Below, piece by piece: positions 10,252-22,241 of a stretch of 64,000 nt of DNA (the stretch's first letter is position 1; each line of letters opens with the position of its first letter). The DNA comes from Eikenella corrodens. GTDB lineage: Bacteria > Pseudomonadota > Gammaproteobacteria > Burkholderiales > Neisseriaceae. Under the pieces are notes generated by a model. That model saw only the letters and a program-made list of their open reading frames with translations. It searched no databases and was not told the origin of the DNA. Position numbers and translations under genes: made by a program. Where the stretch lies: NCBI RefSeq assembly GCF_003990355.1, contig NZ_CP034670.1, positions 744,001 to 808,000 on the forward strand. Direction: 5' to 3'.

Positions 10252-11089
10252 CTCCAGTTGCTCGCGGAATTCGCCGCTGCGGTAGGGATGGCACAGCAAC
10301 TCGAAAAAGCTGTTGAAAGCGTCGCCGGCGGAAGTGTTGTCGAGCCATTTTTCGCGCTCGAATACGGTTTGCAGCACTTGCCCGCGCGTGTAGCCGCCTT
10401 TGAGGATGCGGATGCGGGCGAGGCGGTCGAATCGGCGGATTTCGTCTTCCATAAAGCGGAAGTCGGTGGTGAGCCCGGAGGCCAAATCGTAAATCTGCTC
10501 CAGCATTTCGGCTTGGCGGTTGGCGGAGTATTCGGGCACGCTGCCATCGGCGATTTGGGCGATTTCCTGCTCGATTTCGGCTTTTTTGCGTTGCAGTACG
10601 GCGATGCGCCGTTCGGTGTCGTCGTCGACGGCGGCGGCAAAGTCGCGCACGGCCTCCTGCACCAGCCGCAGCCGGGAGGCCGTGGTGCCGCGCTGCCGCT
10701 CTTGCAGGCTTCGCACGAAACGCAGTGCTTGGTCGGCGGCATCGGTGGGCATCAGGACATCGTCCATTTCGCGCAGCCAGCCTTCTTTAATCCATTCGTT
10801 CAGATAAGTGGCGGCAGGGGTCTCGCCTTCGTCCCAGAAGCCGGTTTCGCGGTTGCGCGTAATGCCGTCTTCCAGCAGCAGGCGGGCTTGGCCGTAGGGG
10901 AGCTCGTTTTTCTCGGCAAACGCCGCCGCAATAAAGGCCAGCACTGTGGGAGCATGCCGCGCACGCAGTAGTTTCCAGGCGGGATGACCTTTGGCAATCT
11001 GCCGGAAACGGTTTTGTTCGACGGTGAAGTTCACGGGGCTGTCCTTATGTCAGCCGGGGCTACCTGAAAAATCCAGTCGGCTCGTCGCC

Positions 11090-11986
11090 CTATTTTTTCA
11101 TCAGTGGAAAACCCAGCTTCTCGCGGCTTTCGACGTATTTCTGCGCCACGGCGCGGCTTAGGGCGCGGATGCGGCCGATGTAGGTGGCGCGCTCGGTTAC
11201 GGAAATGGCGCCGCGTGCGTCTAGGAGGTTGAAGGTGTGGCCGGCTTTGAGGACGAGCTCGTAGGCGGGCAGGGCGAGGCTGGTGTCTTCCACGGCCAGC
11301 AGGCGTTTGGCTTGCGCTTCGTAGTCGTTGAACTGGCGCAGCAGCCAGTCGGCATCGCTGTATTCGAAGTTGTAGGTGGATTGTTCGACTTCGTTTTGGT
11401 GGTACACGTCGCCGTAAGTTATGGTGTTGCCGTCCAGTGTTTTTGCCCAAACGAGGTCATAGACGTTTTCCACGCCTTGCAGGTACATCGCCAGGCGTTC
11501 GATGCCGTAGGTGATTTCGCCGAGCACGGGGGTGCAGTCGATGCCGCCGACTTGTTGGAAGTAGGTGAATTGGGTGACTTCCATGCCGTTGAGCCAAACT
11601 TCCCAGCCCAAACCCCATGCACCGAGGGTGGGGTTTTCCCAGTCGTCTTCGACGAAGCGGATGTCGTGCACTTTGGGGTCGATGCCCAATTCGCGCAGGG
11701 AATCGAGATAGAGGTCTTGGATATTGGCGAGGGCGGGTTTGAGGGCTACCTGAAATTGATAGTAGTGCTGCAGGCGGTTGGGGTTGTCGCCGTAGCGGCC
11801 GTCTTTGGGGCGGCGGCTGGGTTGGACGTAGGCGGCAAACCACGGTTCGGGGCCGAGTGCGCGCAGGCAGGTGGCGGGGTGGGATGTGCCGGCGCCGACT
11901 TCCATATCGAGCGGCTGGAGCAGGGTGCAGCCTTGGGCGGCCCAGTAGTTTTGCAGTTTGAAGATGATTTGTTGGAAGGTGAGCAT
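11090..11986 (-). CDS. glyQ: Glycyl-tRNA synthetase alpha subunit
   Basis: The product is 298 residues and carries the class II catalytic core that makes glycyl-adenylate. It starts MLTFQQIIFKLQNYWAAQGC, the hallmark N-terminus, and contains the conserved YYQFQVALKP and the DCTPVLGEITYGIERLAMYL segments. It pairs with GlyS, which lies beyond the jet operon on the same strand. The codons of YYQFQVALKP overlap an uptake sequence (near 11743), an example of an uptake sequence tolerated in conserved coding DNA. Confidence 0.97.
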   Translation of the reverse strand: MLTFQQIIFKLQNYWAAQGCTLLQPLDMEVGAGTSHPATCLRALGPEPWFAAYVQPSRRPKDGRYGDNPNRLQHYYQFQVALKPALANIQDLYLDSLRELGIDPKVHDIRFVEDDWENPTLGAWGLGWEVWLNGMEVTQFTYFQQVGGIDCTPVLGEITYGIERLAMYLQGVENVYDLVWAKTLDGNTITYGDVYHQNEVEQSTYNFEYSDADWLLRQFNDYEAQAKRLLAVEDTSLALPAYELVLKAGHTFNLLDARGAISVTERATYIGRIRALSRAVAQKYVESREKLGFPLMKK

Positions 11987-12060
11987 GGTTGTGCGGGAAA
12001 GTTGGAAAAAATAATGGCGGTATTGTACTTGGTTTGCCGGTTAAACAAAACAAAGCTAAA

Positions 12061-12103
12061 GGCTACCTGAAAAATGGTTGTTGGGATTTTCAGGTAGCCT
12101 TTT
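12061..12103 (+). terminator. Uptake-sequence hairpin with T-run between glyQ and oxyR
   Basis: GGCTACCTGAA and TTCAGGTAGCC flank a 17-base loop and are followed by TTTT on the plus strand. The position upstream of glyQ would stop any plus-strand transcript. Confidence 0.5.
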
Positions 12104-12174
12104 CATCTTTAAAGGCATGGCTGAAGCACTTGCTTCGGCTGGCATTATGGTTTGCCGTTCACCGGCCGTTTTAA

Positions 12175-12212
12175 GGCTACCTGAAAAAATAATCAGACGA
12201 TTTCAGGTAGCC
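12175..12212 (-). terminator. Uptake-sequence hairpin downstream of oxyR
   Basis: An inverted pair of uptake sequences ends 13 bp past the oxyR stop on the minus strand. It is probably the terminator of the minCDE-oxyR unit. Confidence 0.55.
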
Positions 12213-12225
12213 TTCGCCAAACCGG

Positions 12226-13146
12226 CTAGGCTTCGGCAAAACGCACGCCGGTGAGCTGGGATTTCAGGATGGCTTGGCGCAATGCCTGCAATGCCTGCGG
12301 TCGCACGAAGTTGCGGCGCGAGGCCAATACGATGCGGCGGGTGGGTACGGGCGGCTCGAAGGGGATGATGGAAAACAGCAGGTGGTCGTTGTCCGTGAGG
12401 GCGCTGGAGGGCAGTACGCTGATGCCCAGACCGCTGGCCACCATGTGGCGGATGGTGTTGATGGAACTGCCCTGCAGGGTGTTGGCCAGGCCGAGGATGC
12501 GCTGGCGGGAGGCCAGTTTGCTGCAGCTTTCTAAAACTTGGTCGCGCATGCAGTTGCCTTCGCTGAGCAGCAGCACCTGCTGTTCTGTCAGCTGCTGCAC
12601 GGATACGGCGTCGAGCTCTTCAAACTCGTGCCCCTTCGGCACGATGACAAAAAACGGCTCGTCATACAGCGGCTCGGTGATGATGCCGGGCTCTTGGAAG
12701 GGTTCGGCCACCACGATGGCATCCAACTCGCCTTTTTTGAGGGAATCGGTGAGGTTGGCGGTGTAGTGCTCTTCCAGTATCAGCGGCATATCGGGCGCCA
12801 GCTTGCGCAGCGACAAAATCAAGCGCGGCAGCAAATAAGGTGCTACGGTGAAAATCAGCCCCAGCTTGAACACGCCGGCCAGCTCGTTTTGTTCGGAGGC
12901 GGCCAGGTGTTTGATGCGGTCGGCCTCTTCCAGCACGCGGTGCGCCTGAGTAATGATGCGCTCGCCGGTTTCGGTGGGCTTGACTTCGTTGCTGCTGCGG
13001 TCGAACAGCGAAACCGAAAGCTCTTCCTCCAGCTTTTTAATCGCGATGGAGAGAGTGGGCTGGCTGACAAAGCAGCGTTGGGCGGCACGGCCGAAGTGGC
13101 GTTCTTGTGCAACGGCCACAATATAGCGCAGTTCGGTCAGAGTCAT
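12226..13146 (-). CDS. oxyR: Hydrogen-peroxide-sensing LysR regulator OxyR
   Basis: This 306-residue LysR-type regulator has an N-terminal winged helix-turn-helix (about 1-60) and a C-terminal substrate-like domain. Cys199 (in SEGNCMRDQ) and Cys208 sit at exactly the positions of the E. coli peroxide-sensing disulfide pair, which makes OxyR much more likely than another LysR member. It is the last gene after minC-minD-minE, 3 bp behind minE, an order shared with Neisseria. It should control catalase and other peroxide defences elsewhere in the genome. Confidence 0.93.
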   Translation of the reverse strand: MTLTELRYIVAVAQERHFGRAAQRCFVSQPTLSIAIKKLEEELSVSLFDRSSNEVKPTETGERIITQAHRVLEEADRIKHLAASEQNELAGVFKLGLIFTVAPYLLPRLILSLRKLAPDMPLILEEHYTANLTDSLKKGELDAIVVAEPFQEPGIITEPLYDEPFFVIVPKGHEFEELDAVSVQQLTEQQVLLLSEGNCMRDQVLESCSKLASRQRILGLANTLQGSSINTIRHMVASGLGISVLPSSALTDNDHLLFSIIPFEPPVPTRRIVLASRRNFVRPQALQALRQAILKSQLTGVRFAEA

Positions 13147-13149
13147 GGT

Positions 13150-13422
13150 TTAGCTTTCTTCGTTTTTGCGTTGCAGGTCGGGCAAAACGATGTTGAGTTC
13201 CAGCACGTCCACACCGTTTTGCGTTTCCTGCGAGATACGGATGTCGTCCGGCGACACGTGTACATATTTTGACAGCACTTCCAGCAGCTCTTTCTGCAGG
13301 GTGGGCAGGTAGTCCGGCGCTTGGGATTTCACGCGCTCCTGCGCAATGATGATCTGCAGGCGGTCGCGGGCGATGCTGGCGGATTTGTTTTTCTTGCCGA
13401 ACAAGACGTCAATCAATGACAT
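13150..13422 (-). CDS. minE: Cell division topological specificity factor MinE
   Basis: The 90-residue product begins MSLIDVLFGKKNKSASIARD, with the membrane-targeting N-terminus and the MinD-contacting helix, followed by the dimerisation domain. MinE drives MinD off the membrane and sets up pole-to-pole oscillation so that the septum forms at midcell. It starts 3 bp after minD and ends 3 bp before oxyR, so all are on one transcript. Confidence 0.96.
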   Translation of the reverse strand: MSLIDVLFGKKNKSASIARDRLQIIIAQERVKSQAPDYLPTLQKELLEVLSKYVHVSPDDIRISQETQNGVDVLELNIVLPDLQRKNEES

Positions 13423-13425
13423 GGC

Positions 13426-14235
13426 CTATCCTCCGAACAGGCGTTGCAGGAAGCCTTTTTTCTCCGCTTCCAGGAAACGCATCGGCCGGTTTTCGCCCAA
13501 AAGGCGGGCCACCACGTCTTTATAGGCTTCGGCGGCCGCGCCTTCCTGGTGGATGACGGGCAGGCCGACGTTGGAGGCCTGCAGCACGCTTTGCGATTCG
13601 GGGATCACGCCCAAGAGGGGAATGCGCAGCACGTCCTCAATGTCTTTCACGGAAAGCATTTCGCCGCTTTCCACGCGCTCGGGGTTGTAGCGGGTAATCA
13701 GCAGGTGTTCTTTCACCTGTTCGCCTTTTTCGGCATGGCGGCTCTTGCTCTGCAGGATGCCCAAGATGCGGTCGGAGTCGCGCACGCTGGACACTTCGGG
13801 ATTGGTGGTGACGATGGCTTCGTCGGCAAAATACAGCGCCATCAGCGCACCGGTTTCGATGCCGGCGGGTGAGTCGCAAATCACGAATTCAAAGTCCATT
13901 TTTTCGGTGAGCTCGGAGAGCACGCGTTCCACGCCTTCGCGGGTAAGTGCGTCTTTATCGCGGGTTTGCGAGGCGGGCAGCACGAACAGGTTGTCGCAGT
14001 GTTTGTCTTTAATCAGAGCCTGGTTGAGCGTGGCTTCGTTTTGGATGACGTTGATTAAGTCGTACACCACGCGGCGTTCGCAGCCCATGATGAGGTCGAG
14101 GTTGCGCAGGCCGACGTCGAAGTCGATGACGGCGGTTTTGTGTCCTTTCAAAGCCAGGCCGCTGGCGATGCTGGCGCTGGTGGTGGTTTTGCCCACGCCG
14201 CCTTTGCCGGAGGTTACTACTATGATTTTTGCCAC
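13426..14235 (-). CDS. minD: Septum site-determining ATPase MinD
   Basis: This is a 269-residue ParA/MinD-type ATPase with the deviant Walker A GKGGVGKTT at residues 10-18. It has an amphipathic C-terminal membrane-targeting helix (EAEKKGFLQRLFGG). It binds the inner membrane as an ATP dimer and recruits MinC to block FtsZ away from midcell. It lies between minC (138 bp upstream) and minE (3 bp downstream). Confidence 0.97.
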   Translation of the reverse strand: MAKIIVVTSGKGGVGKTTTSASIASGLALKGHKTAVIDFDVGLRNLDLIMGCERRVVYDLINVIQNEATLNQALIKDKHCDNLFVLPASQTRDKDALTREGVERVLSELTEKMDFEFVICDSPAGIETGALMALYFADEAIVTTNPEVSSVRDSDRILGILQSKSRHAEKGEQVKEHLLITRYNPERVESGEMLSVKDIEDVLRIPLLGVIPESQSVLQASNVGLPVIHQEGAAAEAYKDVVARLLGENRPMRFLEAEKKGFLQRLFGG

Positions 14236-14373
14236 GGTTATGGTCCTTTCCCTTATGTGAATCTGTTTTGTTGAAATGGGTTGTTACGTTTGGCGGGTTG
14301 CCTGAAAAGGCTACCTGAAAATGGTTTGCCGCCGTTTGTATTTTGTGTGTAGCCGATTAAATGTGGGTTGCTT

Positions 14374-15093
14374 TCAAATAATCTCACTGAGGGCGGCGAT
14401 GGCCAGCCGCTCTTTTTGCAAATAGACCTGCACGGCCTGGCGGTGGAGGTGCGGGGGCAGCTGTTGGTCGAAAGTGCGGTAGATGCCGGCGATGGATACC
14501 AGCTCGGCCTGCATCGATTGGGCGAAAATGCGGGCGTTTTGATCGCCACTGGCGCCTGCCAAGGCGCGGCCGCGCAAGGGGGCGTAAACGTGGATATGGC
14601 CGTCGGCAATCACTTCGGCTCCTTCGTTCACTAAACCCAGTACGATCAGGTCGGCGTTTTCGGCGTATACCTGCTGGCCGGTACGGATCGGTTTCTCCAC
14701 CACAAGGGTTTGTCGCACGGCAGGAGCTGGCGGGGTGCTGGGCGTTTCGTGTTGCGTATTTTCAGGTAGCCTTTTTTGTTCTTCACCATTGGCGTTATCG
14801 CTGCAAAAGGCTAAGTGATGGGCGCGGGCGGCGGCCTGCCATTGTTCGTCGTGATGGCGCAGGGTGCCGATAGGCAGGCTGTGCTCGGCAAACAGGCCGA
14901 GCAGGCTGTCTAAATCCAGATTGTCCGGCGAGTCGAATGCCTGCACGTCGAGCAGCAGCGGCATATCGCTGAGTTCGCGGTATTGTGCGGCGCGCTCGGT
15001 AAGGGTTTGCCGGATGGCCGCCAGCTCAGTGGTGTTGAGCTGGATGGCGAGCGCGTCAAGGCGGGCGGATTTGATGTCGAATGCTGGCTTCAT
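14374..15093 (-). CDS. minC: Septum formation inhibitor MinC
   Basis: The product is 239 residues: an N-terminal FtsZ-inhibiting domain (about 1-105), a Pro-rich linker (about 115-135) and a C-terminal beta-helix that dimerises and binds MinD (RTGQQVYAENADLIVLGLVN onwards). First gene of the minCDE-oxyR cluster. The linker coincides with an uptake sequence near 14760. A 138-bp gap with two further uptake sequences separates it from minD. Confidence 0.94.
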   Translation of the reverse strand: MKPAFDIKSARLDALAIQLNTTELAAIRQTLTERAAQYRELSDMPLLLDVQAFDSPDNLDLDSLLGLFAEHSLPIGTLRHHDEQWQAAARAHHLAFCSDNANGEEQKRLPENTQHETPSTPPAPAVRQTLVVEKPIRTGQQVYAENADLIVLGLVNEGAEVIADGHIHVYAPLRGRALAGASGDQNARIFAQSMQAELVSIAGIYRTFDQQLPPHLHRQAVQVYLQKERLAIAALSEII

Positions 15094-15298
15094 CGGTGCG
15101 ATGGAGTCGTAATTTAAGAATTGAAACGGCTCGCAGTTTACCGTTTTATGTAGGCTACTTCAAATTTGTGCGATGGTCGGCTTATTATCAGGCTACCTGA
15201 AAACTTGGCTTATAATGCGGCGAATCGCTTTCAGGTAGCCTGTTTGGTAATTTAGAGGCTACCTGAAAACCAGTTTGAGCAATTTAAATGGAAAAACT

Positions 15299-15835
15299 AT
15301 GCAGAAGCCGATACGGATTTTGGGCATCGACCCGGGCAGCCGGGTAACGGGTTTTGGTGTAATTGATGTGCTGGGGCAGAGTCATCGCTATGTGGCATCC
15401 GGTTGCATCAAAACCATCCCGGACGACGAGCTGGCCGGGCGCATCGGCATTATCGTGCAGCACATCGGTGAGATTATTGATACTTATCGGCCGAATCAGG
15501 CGGCGGTGGAGCAGGTGTTTGTGAATGTTAATCCCGCTGCCACGCTGATGCTGGGGCAGGCTCGCGGCGCGGCGGTGGCGGCACTGGTGCTGCGTGGGCT
15601 GCCTGTATATGAATACACGGCTTTGCAGGTGAAGCAGGCGGTGGTGGGGCAGGGTAAAGCGGCGAAGGAGCAGGTGCAGCATATGGTGGTGCAGATGCTG
15701 AAGTTGTCAGGAAAGCCGCAAGCTGATGCGGCCGATGGGTTGGCTGTGGCACTCACCCATGCATTGCGTAACCATAGTTTGGCAGCAAAATTACACAACG
15801 CTTCACAGATTAAAGGCGGCCGGTTTCAGGTTTAG
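15299..15835 (+). CDS. ruvC: Holliday junction resolvase RuvC
   Basis: A 178-residue protein from the ATG at 15299. A TTG at 15275 would add eight unconserved residues. The four catalytic acids are present: Asp in GIDPGSR, Glu in AVEQVFVN, and two Asp in ADAADGLAVA. RuvC cuts Holliday junctions with RuvAB during recombination. Upstream lie two inverted pairs of uptake sequences. The next element downstream is the rRNA promoter. Confidence 0.95.
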   Translation: MQKPIRILGIDPGSRVTGFGVIDVLGQSHRYVASGCIKTIPDDELAGRIGIIVQHIGEIIDTYRPNQAAVEQVFVNVNPAATLMLGQARGAAVAALVLRGLPVYEYTALQVKQAVVGQGKAAKEQVQHMVVQMLKLSGKPQADAADGLAVALTHALRNHSLAAKLHNASQIKGGRFQV

Positions 15836-15933
15836 TTTTCAGGTGGTCAGTGGTTGGTTGTATTTGTGCCGGTTAAATTTCATTTTTCCTTAGAGGCTTA
15901 GTCATTTTTGTTCGATATTTTATTTTTAGGTAT

Positions 15934-15962
15934 TTGACAAAGTTTTTTTGGCGGCGTATAGT
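15934..15962 (+). promoter_or_regulatory. Ribosomal RNA operon promoter
   Basis: TTGACA (15934-15939) and TATAGT (15957-15962) are separated by exactly 17 bp, a near-perfect sigma-70 promoter. A T-run follows the -35 box. Confidence 0.85.
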
Positions 15963-16056
15963 TCGCATCTTCGCTGTTCCTTACGGCACAATTTGCTGTT
16001 TGCGGTTTGATTATTTACTGTTTGCAGTTGTGATTATGCGTCAGTTTGGTTCGGCA

Positions 16057-16067
16057 GCTCTTTAACA
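16057..16067 (+). promoter_or_regulatory. boxA antiterminator in the rRNA leader
   Basis: GCTCTTTAACA matches the Nus-dependent boxA core. A second copy (ATCTTTAACA) lies before the 23S gene at 18098-18107. Confidence 0.75.
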
Positions 16068-16187
16068 ATCAGATTACCGATAAGTGTGGGTGTTTTACAC
16101 CTGCACTGTTGAGAAGAAGACAAGACGATGTTTGACATTGTCCTGTCGGTTTCTTTGAAGCAGACCAGAAGTTATTAAGTTAGAGAT

Positions 16188-17733
<1,546 letters not shown>

Positions 17734-17799
17734 GAGAAAGAAGCAGGGGTAGAGCATCCACACCTATCGGTAATCGGATACAGATGCGAAGAGAATGTT

Positions 17800-17876
<77 letters not shown>

Positions 17877-17911
17877 GTAGTCGTAGAGCGGAGCAGATCC
17901 GCCCAGGTACT

Positions 17912-17987
17912 GGGGGCATAGCTCAGTTGGTAGAGCACCTGCTTTGCAAGCAGGGGGTCATCGGTTCGATCCCGTTTGCCTCCACCA
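17912..17987 (+). tRNA. tRNA-Ala (TGC anticodon)
   Basis: A 76-nt cloverleaf with acceptor GGGGGCA pairing with TGCCTCC, anticodon loop CTTTGCAAG (TGC), a GGTTCGATCC T-arm and an encoded CCA. It is the second spacer tRNA, as usual for this family. Confidence 0.97.
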
Positions 17988-18322
17988 CACAATACTTTCC
18001 AAATAAAAGTATGCTAAATATGCGAGTAAGCTGCTGCAGCTTGCAGTTTACGCGGTAGTTTGTAGTTTATTTTTATTTGCGAAGTTAAAACGCATCGATC
18101 TTTAACAAATTGGCAAGCCGAAATCAACAAACAAACGAAGTAGGGCTTATCCCAGAGATAAGTCATACAGAATTTGGGTGATGATTGTATCGACCGAATC
18201 CTGAAACACAAAAGGCAGGATTCGGACACAACAAGCAGTAAGCTTTATCAGAGTAGAGGCCTTAAGCCCCAGTTGTCGTCAACGCAGCGCAGGCGAAGTC
18301 AAAAAGGCACTTCAAATGATAG
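17988..18322 (+). other. 16S-23S spacer, 3' part
   Basis: There is no gene. It holds the second boxA (18098-18107) and the 5' arm (about 18310-18329) of a long processing stem that closes the 23S RNA with its complement near 21286-21305. Confidence 0.75.
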
Positions 18323-21294
<2,972 letters not shown>

Positions 21295-21465
21295 TATCAT
21301 TTGAAGTGCTTTGCGGTGTGGAGACACCGGGAAGAGTACTCAATAGAATAAAGCTTACTGGAATCGATACACATTACCCGATGTTTGGTTTGTAGCCGGA
21401 CAGAACAGTTTGATTTGATTGGCCGCAGTGGATACTGCGGTGGCTTGACGATTTGTACAGTTTAA

Positions 21466-21580
21466 GTTTGGCGGCCATAGCGGTTTGGTCCCACGCCTTC
21501 CCATCCCGAACAGGACCGTGAAACGAACCAGCGCCGATGATAGTACGGATTACCCGTGTGAAAGTAGGACACTGCCAAAC
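21466..21580 (+). rRNA. rrf: 5S ribosomal RNA
   Basis: A 115-nt sequence closed by GTTTGGC/GCCAAAC, with the conserved CCCATCCCGAACAG and GAAACGAACCAGCGCCGATG blocks. Confidence 0.95.
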
Positions 21581-21591
21581 ACCTATTGATG

Positions 21592-21617
21592 ACACCCGCC
21601 TGATGGCGGGTGTTGTG
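21592..21617 (+). terminator. Terminator of the rRNA operon
   Basis: ACACCCGCC and GGCGGGTGT form a perfect 9-bp stem around TGAT, followed by a T-rich tail. Confidence 0.85.
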
Positions 21618-21619
21618 TT

Positions 21620-22099
21620 TTATGGAAAACAACGAAAAGAAAATACGGCGAAGACAAAAGCAAAGACAAAATGGAAACAAACCGGGATAGGAATAAGGGT
21701 ACTGCATATTCTGAGGTGTTGCCACAAAGTGCCGCCGTTGCTTTTGTCTTGGCGAAGGTGTTGGTAAACGGTGCTGTGATGGAGCGTGATTTGGTGGTGT
21801 TTGCGCAGGTAGGCGCATACTTGTTCGGGACTGAGTTTGCGGCGGATAAGGGTGTGGATGTATTGGATTAGCTGCGAGTGGAGCTTATAGGGTTTTCGCT
21901 TACGCTGTTTGGTCAGCCGACTTTGCCGTTGGGCTTGTTCGGCGCTGTATTGCTGCCCTTGTGTGCGGTGCCGCCTGATTTCGCGGCTGATGGTGCTTTT
22001 GTGGCGGTTAAGCTGTTTGGCGATTTCGGTTATGGTGCAGTGGCGTGACAGGTATTGGATATGATATCGTTCGTCTTGGGTCGGTTGTGTGTAGCCCAT
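21620..22099 (-). pseudogene. IS30-family transposase, N-terminal remnant
   Basis: The first 128 or so residues are IS30-like: a helix-turn-helix (ITEIAKQLNRHKSTISREIR) and the start of the catalytic region (LSPEQVCAYLRKHHQ, STVYQHL). After LWQHLR at about 21717 the frame runs into unrelated sequence. The rest of the transposase (normally about 320 residues, with the DDE core) is missing. The fragment lies only a few bases behind the rRNA terminator. It is not functional. Confidence 0.82.
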
Positions 22100-22120
22100 G
22101 GCAATCTTTCTTGCAGGAAA

Positions 22121-22150
22121 GGCCGTATGCTACCGCATACCGGCCTTTTT
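22121..22150 (+). terminator. Rho-independent terminator-like hairpin
   Basis: GGCCGTATGC and GCATACCGGCC pair around TACC and are followed by TTTTT. It could back up the rRNA terminator and insulate uvrD, or be a relic of the IS30 end. Confidence 0.6.
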
Positions 22151-22201
22151 CTGTTATGGAAAGTTGCATTTCAAATCCGAATCCGCCAGGGATTTTGGTT
22201 A

Positions 22202-22207
22202 TATAAT
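22202..22207 (+). promoter_or_regulatory. -10 box for uvrD
   Basis: A perfect TATAAT lies 34 bp before the proposed GTG start. A start at 22098 would be upstream of this promoter, which favours the GTG. No clear -35 box is seen. Confidence 0.5.
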
Positions 22208-22241
22208 CTACGCTTCTTCTGTTATTCCAATACTTCGGATC

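Larger units (their letters stand above)
9535..11034 (-). pseudogene. jetA: Wadjet subunit JetA (DUF3375), interrupted by two in-frame ochre codons
   Basis: A 500-codon frame from a GTG at 11034 (SD-like AAGGAC just upstream) has TAA at codon 262 (10249-10251) and at codon 406 (9817-9819). The three pieces have 261, 143 and 93 sense codons and remain in one frame. Together they have the length and order of a DUF3375 protein, the kleisin-like first subunit of type I Wadjet. Neither stop has the expected signals for reinitiation, although TTG at 10245 and GTG at 9732 are possible. An uptake sequence lies at about 9911-9924, inside the gene. The GTG is 55 bp after the glyQ stop, so the operon may depend on read-through from glyQ. 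Confidence 0.88.
15836..16187 (+). other. ruvC-16S intergenic region: rRNA promoter, leader and boxA
   Basis: There is no protein gene here. It holds the rRNA promoter (15934-15962), a roughly 220-nt leader and a boxA antitermination element GCTCTTTAACA at 16057-16067. Confidence 0.85.

Noticed and set aside
8852..10348. A 498-residue JetB with a long Arg/Pro-rich N-terminus
   Set aside because: The extension is the jetA gene read in another frame. The ATG at 9532 gives the family length and lies 2 bp after the jetA stop.
5505..11034. Programmed stop-codon recoding (selenocysteine, pyrrolysine or suppressor) in jetA and jetC
   Set aside because: The stops are of two kinds (TAA twice, TAG once), in two genes, without a visible recoding hairpin, and none lies at a catalytic position. 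Simple nonsense mutation is the better explanation.
22098..22241. N-terminal extension of UvrD from the ATG at 22098
   Set aside because: It lies in IS30 remnant DNA, contains a terminator hairpin and precedes the -10 box. Relatives start at the later GTG.
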